This document shows positions 43,194 through 53,029 of a DNA stretch of 64,000 nt, piece after piece. How positions within the stretch are numbered: position 1 is the first letter of the stretch; every line of letters begins with the position of its first letter. The DNA comes from Loripinus fragilis (Eukaryota > Mollusca > Bivalvia > Lucinida > Lucinidae). The notes beneath the pieces are model-generated. The model searched no databases. It was not told where the DNA came from and saw only the letters and a list, made by a program, of their open reading frames with translations. The stretch covers positions 73,580,912 to 73,644,911 of the forward strand of contig OZ026518.1 of NCBI GenBank assembly GCA_964019695.1. The letters run 5' to 3'. Position numbers and translations under genes: made by a program.

Positions 43194-44735
43194 ATGCAGC
43201 GGTGTGCATGTGGAAACTCTGACACCGCGCGGTTTAGACGTTATTGGAATGGCGACGAGGAGGAGCAGTCTTTGTTAGGAGTGGCGTGTGCACCATGTGG
43301 CCAGGAGTGGCTTCAAGAGGAGTATGTCAACACAGAGGGAGAGGGGAGACTTGTGTTTGGGGAGTCAGAGTTTAGAAAAAATGTGACTGTGCCTGACGAG
43401 GTTCAGACATCGTTACAGGTCCGAGGTTCGCGTACCAAAATTGGCAACAATGACATCCATTTGCTGAAACCGGCTGATCATATAACATGGCATAGACCGT
43501 ATATTATATGGCATCATCAGATTATATTGGAGGTAAATATACATAATAGAAAGGTGCTTGTTGCCCACTGGACAAAAGTTGAGGGCGCTACTTCCAACAA
43601 AACTCGGATATGTAAAGAATGGCTAAAATTAGATGATCAGCTTGGAGACTTGTACCGTATTGACTATCCTGATGATGTCACAGAGAAGAATCCACCTAAT
43701 CTTGTGATTGCAAGAGCTCTGTCAAGATTAGACGAAACAGGATACGGTTTGTTAAAGAATAACTGTGAGGGCTTTGCCGCGTTCTGCAAGACGGGTGTTA
43801 GTGAAAGTTGCCAGACACATTGGTTTTGGGCAAAACTAAAGGAGGTTGGCGGCACGACTGTAGGGCAGTTTGCTAAAACTGCTACAAAAACTGTCTGTGC
43901 TGGAATTAAAGAAGCAATAAATTCAGGGGCATCAGCTGCCAGCCAAGTTACGTTAAAGGAAGCCGGGGGAAGCGTTGCTAAAGTTGGTTTGGCAGAAACT
44001 ATCGAAACCGTTAAACACGCGTCTAACTGGATTGGTGCAGGCATTGTTATTGTTATCGAAGGGGGATTTTGTATTTGGGACCTGTCCAAAATCTATGAAA
44101 ACAGGAAAAATGGAAAACTGTCAAGAAAGGACTTTATCGAGAGTGCTGCTCAGCGTATTTCGGAATCCATATTTGCAGCTGGGTTTGCTGTTGGTGGAAG
44201 CTTGATAGGCGAGTTTCTAGGAGGGGTAGCTGGAGCCGCTCTGGGTAGTGTTATTCCCGTCGTCGGCACAATTGCAGGCGCTGCCGTCGGCGTATTTTTA
44301 GGAAGTGTTATTGGTGGAGTATTGGGTTCACTTGCTGGTAAAATATTTGGTTCTGTGATAGGACCGTATGTAGGTAAAGCAATTGTTTATTTCATCAAAC
44401 GAGATGATAGAGCAGTGGCAACCATAGATGATCTTGACATTGGGGACCATGTTGTCTTTTATCGCTGGTTGTTGCACCCGCGACACCATGTCATTGTTTC
44501 TGACAAAGATTGTGTTCATAATAAACTCAGAATCATACACAGCACGCATAAACGAGGCGTGGTTGAGGAATGTGTAGATTTTGTACAACCGGTATACAAG
44601 GTAATTTATCCTAATGATGAGTGTCATCCAGTTAATGACGTTATTGGTCGGGCTAGGTCGAAATTGGGATATAAAGAATATTCTTTGATAACAAACAATT
44701 GTAAGGACTTTGCCAGATGGTGTAAGGAAAAGTGA
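43194..44735 (+). CDS. Double LRAT-domain protein, copy 1 (513 aa, intronless)
   Basis: Two LRAT/H-rev107-type modules (circularly permuted NlpC/P60 fold, papain-like thiol enzymes; known members are phospholipid acyltransferases/hydrolases). Module 1, about residues 85-205: ITWHRPYIIWHHQIIL (H107/H108), VAHW (H125), NNCEGFAAFCKTG (nucleophile C191). Module 2, about 412-513: GDHVVFYRW, PRHHVIV (H431/H432), RIIHST (H449), NNCKDFARWC (C503). Both triads are complete. Residues 326-400 are a hydrophobic Gly-x3-Gly run (GEFLGGVAGAALGSVIPVVG, GSVIGGVLGSLAGK), likely membrane-inserting. The N-terminus has RCACGN and CAPCG, a possible zinc site (C4, C6, C32, C35). The start is set by the ATG conserved with copy 3. 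No intron, no signal peptide. Substrate unknown; acyl-lipid chemistry is an inference from the family. Confidence 0.88.
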   Translation: MQRCACGNSDTARFRRYWNGDEEEQSLLGVACAPCGQEWLQEEYVNTEGEGRLVFGESEFRKNVTVPDEVQTSLQVRGSRTKIGNNDIHLLKPADHITWHRPYIIWHHQIILEVNIHNRKVLVAHWTKVEGATSNKTRICKEWLKLDDQLGDLYRIDYPDDVTEKNPPNLVIARALSRLDETGYGLLKNNCEGFAAFCKTGVSESCQTHWFWAKLKEVGGTTVGQFAKTATKTVCAGIKEAINSGASAASQVTLKEAGGSVAKVGLAETIETVKHASNWIGAGIVIVIEGGFCIWDLSKIYENRKNGKLSRKDFIESAAQRISESIFAAGFAVGGSLIGEFLGGVAGAALGSVIPVVGTIAGAAVGVFLGSVIGGVLGSLAGKIFGSVIGPYVGKAIVYFIKRDDRAVATIDDLDIGDHVVFYRWLLHPRHHVIVSDKDCVHNKLRIIHSTHKRGVVEECVDFVQPVYKVIYPNDECHPVNDVIGRARSKLGYKEYSLITNNCKDFARWCKEK

Positions 44736-44804
44736 TTTATGGGAATATAGATACATTTGAACAAATCAAGGACATTAGACTTTACTAACAGATGAATTGT
44801 AATG

Positions 44805-45993
44805 AGGCCCCCCAGGGGGGTCTGTGCTCCCTTGATCCCTGAAAATAAGGCATTGATCTCCCAAGATTCCTGAAAATAATTGCCTCGGCTCCCTAAAAGT
44901 ATTTTGCCTTGCTCCCCAAATCCCTAAATATAGACCAGCTTCTCCCCAGATCCCCAAAAATATAAGTCAATTCTCCCTAAAATGTAATTTCTTTTCGTAG
45001 GATTAAAATCACATACTTAAAAACTGTGAAGCTATTCAAGAGCGCATGACTTAATGATAACTTTATATATTGCATTATACATGTAAAGACAGGGCTGAGT
45101 CATGGAATACATGACATATAATTATTTCAATGAAATGCATGGTATATGGCTCAAAGTATGAGGCCATTCCTTAAAATACTGTTGCTGTACCTGGTAGAGT
45201 GGGCATGGCGGAATGTTCTCTAGATTTGATTTTTTTTAATTGGAGACAGACCATTTGTTTTTTTTCTGGTTGAGGGGGGGGGGGGGGGGGGGCGGCAGGG
45301 CCTGATTTTTTCCAACAGCTTAAACTAGATTTTTTTTATAGACAAAGTGAAAGTATTTTTTTGTGTAATACAATTGTCTACAAATGCTATTAGGCCCTTT
45401 ACACTTGTTAAACTTCAGTTTCATCAAGAAGTATATATCTGATCAGCATTCTTAAGTTTTCTCATAATAATGAGCTTATTATTTAAAAAAGAGGATTACA
45501 TAGCAGGTGCATAGGTAGACTATAACGATACACAGCCCGACTCATGCTAGGGGTTTCTGTTTTCGGGGCATGCTCCCCCGGGAAATTTTGTTAAAAATGG
45601 TGCGATCTGGTGCAATCTGGGCGTTCCAAAGTATGCTATTACCAAGCTAAAAATTAGTAATTTTAAGGTCAATAAATAAACCACAACAAAAGTTAATTGC
45701 CACATTTTTTCCTGAGTTCAATCTAGATGTACATTTTATACGAAAATAAATACATTTAGAATTTACAAGGGGGTCTGGGGGGCTATCCCCCCAGGAGCAG
45801 AAGACATTTTAAAAAATCAAACAAAATAGAGGCTTTTCCTTTATTTTTATTTTTTGCTTTTCGGCAGGGCTCCCTAGATCCCCAAAACTATGAGCTTGCT
45901 CCCCAGCTCCCCTAAAATAATTACCAGTGCTCCTAGATCCCTGAAAATAAATAGCCATTCTCCCCAGATCCCCAAAACCCCTGGGGGGAGCCC
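44805..45993. mobile_element. 1.19 kb non-autonomous element downstream of LRAT copy 1
   Basis: TGTAATG at 44798-44804 and again at 45994-46000 flanks sequence absent from the matching place after copy 3, which reads GAATTGTAATGTAGTTGATG straight through. Ends are imperfect inverses: AGGCCCCCCAGGGGGG and CCCCTGGGGGGAGCCCT, with CTCCCTTGATCCCTGAAAAT-like repeats inside both. Contains an 18-22 base G-run near 45277. No transposase ORF. A 7-8 bp duplication is hAT-like, but the ends do not settle the family. Confidence 0.8.
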
Positions 45994-46311
45994 TGTAATG
46001 TCGTTGATGTAGTCAAACTAAATAACTTCTAGAGACTTATTAAATCCAAAGTTCCAAAAATCTAACACTCTCCGGAGTTACCTGACTTTACCCTAGATGC
46101 AACAAATCATCATAAACATCTTTAAGCCAAATAGACTTTCCTGTCTTGATTGGTTTGATTATCCTAAATCAAAATTATGGGTGTTGGGTAGACATTAGCC
46201 CACCTGTTCATATATATATATCGGTAGTCATTGTACGTTTTCGTCTTTTGTTAAAATTATGTAAAGCAGGGTATGCAACAATTCCAGTCATTTTAACTAT
46301 ATGATCAATTG

Positions 46312-46500
46312 GGAGTAGTCGGGTTATTTCGGACAGTCAGCTGAATTCGGACATCGAACTTGTTTGTTTCAGATTTTAATAACTGGAATCAAAATGTCCT
46401 AACTAACAATTAAAAGCCGTCTCATCTGAATTTCCACTGTTTGCAAACGTATGTCCGAATTTACCGGGTGTCCGAAGTTACCCGACTTTACCCTATGAGC
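46312..46500. repeat. MITE-J, copy 1
   Basis: GTAGTCGGGTTATTTCGGAC at the left and GTCCGAAGTTACCCGACTTT at the right. The same sequence occurs at 62756-62940 in the duplicated flank. A hairpin-centred relative lies at 62328-62541. Confidence 0.75.
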
Positions 46501-46900
46501 CTTAAAGATAATAGGATGTTGGTCTTCTTGCTTCTTGACGGGTGTCCGAAGTTACCTGACTTTACCCTATGAGCTTTAAAGATCATAGTTTGTTGGTCTT
46601 CTTGCCATCCATCCATCATCAGTTAACAATTTACATTAAACAACAACACCTGGCTTGAATTTCACAAAGCGTCTCAGTAATGATCACTGAGTGGTCCCCT
46701 TTCAAAGTTGTTCAAAGATTTCCATTCCATGCAGACTTCTAGTTGCAATGGCAACCGAAAGGAAAACATCTCAAAAACTACTCCTTTTTCTATAGAGAAA
46801 ATTAAATATATACTCAAAAACTTCTGGGCTGATTTGAAAATTTATCAGGCACAAATGGTCCTTTAGAAGGCCTCTTTCAAAAAGTTAGTGACTATGATCA

Positions 46901-47011
46901 GGCCTCGAGGTTATAAAAACTTGAGTTCATTCTCGACTCAAAATAAAGCGCAATGATTGGCTGCTTGCGGACACATGTCCGCAAGCAGCCAATCATTGCG
47001 CTTTATTATAC
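46901..47011. repeat. Palindromic MITE-B, right end replaced
   Basis: GGCCTCGAGGTTATAAAAAC, then the AAGCGCAATGATTGGCTGCT palindrome. After GCGCTTTATTATACCACG the expected right arm is missing and family-M sequence begins. The copy at 63516 has the identical junction. Confidence 0.8.
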
Positions 47012-48010
47012 CACGATCACACTTCACAGACCAGCCCACGCCATTGAACACCAACAGTCACAGGACATCAGGAAGACAATTTAAGCAAAGCAACCAGCTC
47101 TCTTTACCTCAATCCAGATGATTGCAAAACTAAAAACGGCACTGAGTACTACATAACAAAGCAAGGAGCAAACACAGAACCCCCACAAACTATGGGAGCA
47201 ACAATAAACAATGAATCAACAATGAATTAACAACAACAGAACCACCGCCTTAGAACGGACAGCAGTCTAAGCCAGTGAGGGCCTTAAATGCATTTTACTT
47301 GTAGCAAATTTTCGCCCTAGATTCTGTTGTTGTTAAAACACAAAAATTCTCGCATGGAGGCTTCCTAATTGATGCTATGTTTCATCACAGAGAAACAATC
47401 TAATTAAATTAGCACACTATGATGAAACACAGAAAAGGGCTGACGACTTACAGATAGTCAGAGCCAAAGGAACCCTCAAGTCGAGCAACGGTAGTCCTAC
47501 CCAAACATAAGGACCAGCCATCAAACCATGGATGAAAGCTTTACGTCACGGCTGTTATTGAGTCTGAGGCCTGACCCACTGTTGTGCAATTAAAGAGGAC
47601 ACGATAGCTGTGAACTGTGAATGGGTTAACAACCAGCCATACAGACTGTCGCATGATATCCATGTTATTATCCATTTCTTTAATAACATTTCATTATCTT
47701 TTTTATTGGGTCACAAAAATTAGGCTTTCCAACGATTCCTTTTAATTTATAAACAAAATCACCATAAAATACCAGGTCCAATATGCCCTGTTGCAGAAGA
47801 GTTTTTTTAAAAGCCAGTATTGTATTTAACAATCAACGTTGGCCGTCTGTGGTAGAAACTAGAAAATGCTTTTAAAATACGAATTTTGATATCGATAACC
47901 TTGTTTAATAAATTAGCAGTCAAAATTTGTTTTTTTGTTGTTGAAGTCACAAACAGTAGAAAATGCTCTCGTAAAACGAATAAGCTGCAAATTATAAAAC
48001 CATAGGAAGG
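47012..48010. repeat. Family-M repeat, long copy
   Basis: Matches the LINE-inserted copy (14463-15448) in order: CAACAGTCACAGGACATCAG, CAACCAGCTCTCTTTACC, AACAACAGAACCACCGCC, CTTAAATGCATTTTACT, TTCATCACAGAGAAACAATC and TGTATTTAACAATCAACG. No ORF. From 48.01 to 48.40 kb nothing is recognised. Confidence 0.75.
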
Positions 48011-48399
48011 GGAACGAGGAACATCTCTATCAAGAAATGGGAAATTAATTATTTAAGGAGGGCTGATTTGAACATAATTTGGCACTAAATGGTCTTCTGA
48101 TGATTCTATACCAAGATTGCTACAATTATTGAAACTTGGTGTAAATCGATGATTGCTTGCCAGGTGCCCAGGCCAGTTTTTTCTTATATAAAAATGTATA
48201 TTGAGAAATATTGAGAAACTTAAAAACCTTTGTCATAGCTGGGCTTATTTCAAAATAATTAATTATGGCGCAAATGGTTTTGGCATGACCTACTACAAAG
48301 ATTATTCAAATTATAAAAGCTTGTCACAAAAATGGCTACAAGGGTAATCTGTCCATCCGTTTTTCAACCAGAAAGTGCAGCCAATTCGCCATTGATAAG

Positions 48400-49560
48400 A
48401 TTTAAAGTTTGTAAATATATGTTTCCTTTTATCTTTTCAATGAATTGTAAACATGTAATTCTTTTTATTTTTGAATGAATTGTAGACTTGTAGTCTATTT
48501 AGCTTATCAGTGAATTGCAAACATTAAATTCTTTTTATTTTACAAAGAATTGTAGACATGTGTTCCTTTTATCTTTTCAATGAATTGTAAACATTTAATT
48601 CTTTTTATTTTACAAAGAAATGTATACATGGGTTCGTTTTAGCGGTTCAATGAATTATAAACATTTAATTCTTTTTATTTTTGAATGAATTGTAGACTTG
48701 TAGTCTCTTTAGCTTATCAGTGAATTGCAAACATTAAATTCTTTTTATCTAACAAAGAATTGTAGACATGTGTTCCTTTCAGCGTTTCAACGAATTGTAA
48801 ACATTTAATTCTTCTTATTTTTGAATGAAGTATAGACTTGTAGTCTCTAGCTTATCAGTGAATTGCAAACATTTAATTTTTTTTTTATTTTACAAAGAAT
48901 TGTAGACATGTGTTCTTTTTAGCGTTTCAATGAATTATAAACATTTAATTCTTTTTATTTTTGAATGAAGTGTAGACTTGTAGTCTCTTTAGCTTATCAG
49001 TGAATTGCAAACATTTTTTTTTATTTTACAATGAATTGTAGACATGTGTTCTTTTTAGCGTTTCAATGAATTGTAAAAAATTACAGTAAAACCTGTGTAA
49101 AACGACCACTCAAAAATAGACAAAACAAAGATCTTAAGGACAAATGGTATCTTAATGAAGGTCGAAAGGGGATCATTTTGAAATACTTTTGACCTGTATT
49201 AAGCGATAATTGGTTTTGGAAACCATTTTCAGGTATTTTTGAGAGTGACCATTTACACAGGTTGTACTGTAAATATTTTTTACAATGAATTGGTAGACAC
49301 GTCTTCTTTTGAATTTTTCAGTGAATTGTGAACAGGCATTCTTTTGAATTATACAATGAATTGTAAACATGTGAACTTTAACTACCAATGAACTTTCGAC
49401 GTGATTTTTTCTTACTTTACAATAAATTGCGAATATGTGTTTTTGTGATCTTTTTAATAAATTGTTAAACATGGTTGTTTACATTTTTACAATGAATTGT
49501 ACGGCATAAACATGCAATCTTTTTATTTTACATGATGAATATGCATTCATAAAAAAGTAA
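48400..49560. repeat. Satellite of about 35/140 bp units
   Basis: Subunits of about 35 bp (TTTCAATGAATTGTAAACAT + TTAATTCTTTTTATTTT) alternate with GTGAATTGCAAACATT and GAATTGTAGACATGTGTTC variants. Higher-order repeats of GACTTGTAGTCTCTTTAGC return at 140-210 bp intervals. The part after 49271 is more diverged. Confidence 0.8.
49082..49271. repeat. Mariner-like MITE-H inside the satellite
   Basis: TACAGTAAAACCTGTGTAAA and TTACACAGGTTGTACTGTA ends with TA on both sides. The interior matches the 38 kb copies. It splits otherwise continuous satellite. Confidence 0.85.
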
Positions 49561-50000
49561 GTGAGTATTATCAAATACCACAATCACAAACTGCAGACCA
49601 ACCCACGGCACCGTAAGGAAGAGCTACAGGACATTTACAGTAACAAGGCACCCAAAAGACAATAAAAGCAAAGCAACCAGCTCTCTCTTCTTCGTCAAGA
49701 TGATTGCAAAACATAAAATAATGCTTACCAAAAAGATCAACACAGAACCACCAAAACAACGGGAGGTGCATAAAACAACAAATCAACAACAGAACCACCG
49801 CATTAGAACGGACAACCGCCTAAGCTACCGATGGGGGGGGGGGGGGTTTAAATGCATTCTACTGGCGCCAAATCTTCGCCCTAGCTTCTGTTGTTGTTAA
49901 TACAAAAAATGGCGAGCTCGCATGGCGGCTTCCTAACTAATGCTATCCATCATCCGACAGAGAAACAATCTAACCAAAAGTAACACACTTTGCTGAAACA
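49556..50000. repeat. Family-M repeat, 5' part
   Basis: AAAAAGTAAGTGAGTATTAT, CAAACTGCAGACCAACCCAC, GCAACCAGCTCTCTCTTC and CCTAAGCTACCGATGGGG (G-run), up to GAAACAATCTAACC. The end is truncated. Confidence 0.75.
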
Positions 50001-50261
50001 AAGAAAAGGGCTCGCTTTGCTGATTTTAACTCATTTTTCCTACTAAATATCCCATAAAATTGAAATAATTTGGTCTCAATGAGACCAAATTATTTCATTT
50101 TCACAGGATATTTAAAAACGCGGGGCGGGGAGGGGGTTTCGAGTGAACCCCCTGAACCCCCTCAGGATCCGCTACTGGCAAGTGTTGTATAAGTCGGAGT
50201 TAATCCTGTATGTCAAGTTAAAATTTCATTCCTTTGTATTTTCAGTAAGAAACAGCCATCA

Positions 50262-50459
50262 CACACCGGATAGGCGGCAATAGAAAACGCTCTTAATAAT
50301 CGACGTACGCGGATCGAAAATCGCTATTAATAGTGTTTTCGATTTCCATTTGTCGCCAGTCAAAGGCGACAAATGGCAATCGAAAATTCTGTTTCTAACG
50401 ATTTTCGGTCTGCGTTCGTTGATGGTATAACCGTTTTCGATTGCCGCCTATCCGGTGTG
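50262..50459. repeat. Palindromic MITE-L, copy 2
   Basis: CACACCGGATAGGCGGCAAT and ATTGCCGCCTATCCGGTGTG; central TTTGTCGCCAGTCAAAGGCGACAAATG hairpin. Confidence 0.87.
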
Positions 50460-50508
50460 TATCAACTCATGGCGTTTTATTTAAGAATAAACATAATTTG
50501 TAAGATTG

Positions 50509-50668
50509 TGATTTGTTTGCTTGTGTTGGTGTTTTACGTCCCAGTTAACAATGTTTCAGTCATGTCGGGTCGATAGCCTGTCTTAATGATAGAGTGCTCA
50601 AGAACACAACGCAGTACTCGAAACAGCGACTCTTCTATCTGAAGTCTAGAATTCTACCATTGAGCATC
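50509..50668 (-). repeat. SINE-1 fragment, minus strand
   Basis: Tail-side GTTTTACGTCCCAGTTAACA, then TTTCAGTCATGTCGGG, and after a gap AGAACACAACGCAGTAC and TCTAGAATTCTACCATTGAG from the head. Confidence 0.6.
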
Positions 50669-50718
50669 CTCTGTAAGATGGTGGCGAAGAGTACTGTAAA
50701 ACGTCTGGACGGTCGTCC

Positions 50719-50942
50719 AGGCCCCCAGGTTATAAAACTTTTTTCGTGCTCATCTCAACTGAGCATGGAATTTCAACTGTTCATTAAAACTAAACTGCTG
50801 AAAAAACTGACTTTTCTTGCTTTAAAACTCTAGGATGTCGCATTTAGCATGCTGATAAATGTTAAAATTAACATTTATGAGTATGATAAATTTCTTGCTC
50901 AGTTGAGATGAGCATGAAAAAAGTTTTATAACCTTGGGGCCT
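50719..50942. repeat. Palindromic MITE-C, copy 4
   Basis: AGGCCCCCAGGTTATAAAAC at the left and GTTTTATAACCTTGGGGCCT at the right. CTCATCTCAACTGAGCATGG inner arm and its inverse. Confidence 0.85.
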
Positions 50943-51249
50943 GGTGAGCAGGAAGTTGTTATTTTTCCCAAAGCAGGTTATATGCAGAGGAGCATAATTT
51001 CCCAGAAATATTACGCATGTACGGGCTCTTCACTATGAGTTACATCTTATATGAATGCATATACGGCCACCAATCCATCTCCTTCATAGCATATACCAGT
51101 TAGATTAAACTTTCTGTTTCCTAATTTTGAGAGCAAAATTTAGAAATCGGGCAATGCTATTCGATGAGACACTTATTAAACTTTTCGACACTGATATTTG
51201 GTTTTAAGAGGATATTCTGCTTGACAGTTTAAACTGGTTTGTAATGATT

Positions 51250-51576
51250 TGTTTGTTTGTTTGTTTTGTTGCTTTACGTCCCAAGTCAACAGCTATGGTC
51301 ATTGCGGGACGGTCAGTTCACATAACCACACTTTTCCTGGGCAAGCTTGAACAAGCAGTTAACCAGTACTTCGTGCACATACTTACGCTTGTAACTGACA
51401 ACAACCCTTCTTGAATGACTCAGCGGAAGGGAGGAGAATGACCGTAGAAATTATTTCATGATCAATCTCCACGAAAGTATGGGACCGAGCCGTGATCGAA
51501 CTCACGACCCCTGGATCTGCAGTCAGACTCGCATCTGTTGCCAGACACGTTACCGACTGCGCTACGCGGCCCGGTG
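51250..51576 (-). repeat. SINE-2, full length, minus strand
   Basis: Read on minus: head GGGCCGCGTAGCGCAGTCGG with A-box-like start, GGTCGTGAGTTCGATCACGG (B-box), TTTCGTGGAGATTGATCATG, CATTCAAGAAGGGTTGTTGT, CTTGCCCAGGAAAAGTGTGG, tail TGTTGACTTGGGACGTAAAG and CAAACAAAC repeats. This is the reference copy for the family here. Confidence 0.88.
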
Positions 51577-51802
51577 TGGTTTGTAATGAAGAAAAATTAC
51601 ATTGGTTCAACTTCAACACATATTTTAGAATCAGTTTATGTGCCAGGGGACACTATTTGAGGTATGTCGAAGGTAAACACCAAGACCATCGAATAGCATT
51701 TTCGGATTTCTAAAATTGTGTATTGTTTAGAGAAAATAACGATTTTGCCGAATTTATGGTCCATCTCATTCATAGGAAATGGGTCCCTCTTCTTCATAAC
51801 AC

Positions 51803-51932
51803 ATAAATATTTATGAAAACATTAAAAATGCGATTCACGAATGAAGGTATACGTACAAGATCAATAGTATCTCAGTTGCTTTTAGCCATAGATTACTAAA
51901 TTTTTAATGTTTTCATAAATATTTATGAATAT
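51803..51932. repeat. AT-rich inverted repeat
   Basis: AAATATTTATGAAAACATTA near 51805 pairs with TAATGTTTTCATAAATATTT near 51905. Around it (50.94-51.24 and 51.95-52.37 kb) I see no gene or known repeat. Confidence 0.6.
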
Positions 51933-52378
51933 GCAAATTAGATAATTTGCATATGCAACAAGGGGATAAAAAGCATATGTCAAAGCTTTAATTTCGTTTT
52001 AAGTTTAGTAGTCTAGAATAAGTAACAGCTGAGATATGAGTACTTTTGTAGGAATACCCCAATTCTCAAATCCGCTATGGGTTGCCATGGAAACCATGCA
52101 TTTTCACATAGCCCATACCATTCTATAGGACAACTTAGTTTCGCATTCAGGGGGTCCCAATATACAATATGGCATCCATGAAAAATTGCCCTGGGGGTGC
52201 AAAGTAACCTAAATTGAATGTCGGGGTCCTATTATTGGCCTGTCATGAATATGTTACTTAATAATTGTTTTAATGTTGTTGTTTTCCTGTCAGGTTTTCA
52301 ATGAGACAGAACTTATTGTTGCGGGTCCTTTAGATCGTCCCAGTTTGGCGTTTCTTTTAAGTATCAACAATACATCCA

Positions 52379-52677
52379 TGCGCGGATCCAGAGGGGGGGG
52401 GGGCATGGGGTTCGGACCCCCCCTGAAAAATCACAAAAATATAGGGTTTCTTAGCAATACTGGTCCGGATCCCCTGAAAAATCACAAAGCTACTAAGTTA
52501 GTATTCAATGTTTGGGCTATTATCGGCCCGCCAGCGAATCGCCATTTTAATGGCGTTTCGCATGCGGGCCGATGATGGCCCGCTTATCCTCCTTCCCCTC
52601 ATCAACTAAAAAAACAACCCCAAAAAGGCCTTGTCAACAATGGACCCCCTCAGACAAAACTTCCTGGATCCGCGCAT
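52379..52677. repeat. MITE-K, copy 2
   Basis: GCGCGGATCCAGAGGGGGG at the left and CTTCCTGGATCCGCGC at the right. A central GGCCCGC...TTTTAATGG hairpin and CTGAAAAATCACAAA repeats lie inside. Confidence 0.8.
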
Positions 52678-52879
52678 GATATCCTTTGAATTATGCACTG
52701 ATGGAATAAAAGGAATATACATCGTGAAAAATGTTTGCTCTTTTTGTGTCGGGTCCACATTGTATATTTTGTAATAATGGAATTCCTTTGACCTTGAAAA
52801 AATCAACGCGAAAAATTACCCATTTTGCAAGCTGCATCTTCATAGCTGCAGGCTCTTATTAACGGTCTGCGCCATTGTG

Positions 52880-52965
52880 TCGTCTTCTATCTTTTGCAAA
52901 TGGTTTGTACCCAGATCAGGTCCGATAAAACGTCGGTTCTGATCAGGACCCAAACTGTATGATGG
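52880..52965. repeat. Palindrome G upstream of LRAT copy 2
   Basis: TGGTTTGTACCCAGATCAGG and the inverse CTGATCAGGACCCAAACTGT, followed by ATGATGGTATTCCTGAAAG as in unit 1. Confidence 0.65.
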
Positions 52966-53029
52966 TATTCCTGAAAGCATTTTTGAAATAAGTTGATTTT
53001 GAAAAAAGAATCAGCCATGTAGCATACGG

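Noticed and set aside
43664..44089. 141-residue open frame antisense to LRAT copy 1, with an equal-length one at 60441-60866 antisense to copy 3
   Set aside because: It mirrors the conserved sense gene. Conservation follows from the sense strand, and the peptide has no recognisable features.
48400..49080. CRISPR-like regular repeats
   Set aside because: Units are contiguous and diverged with no unique spacers, and the genome is clearly eukaryotic.
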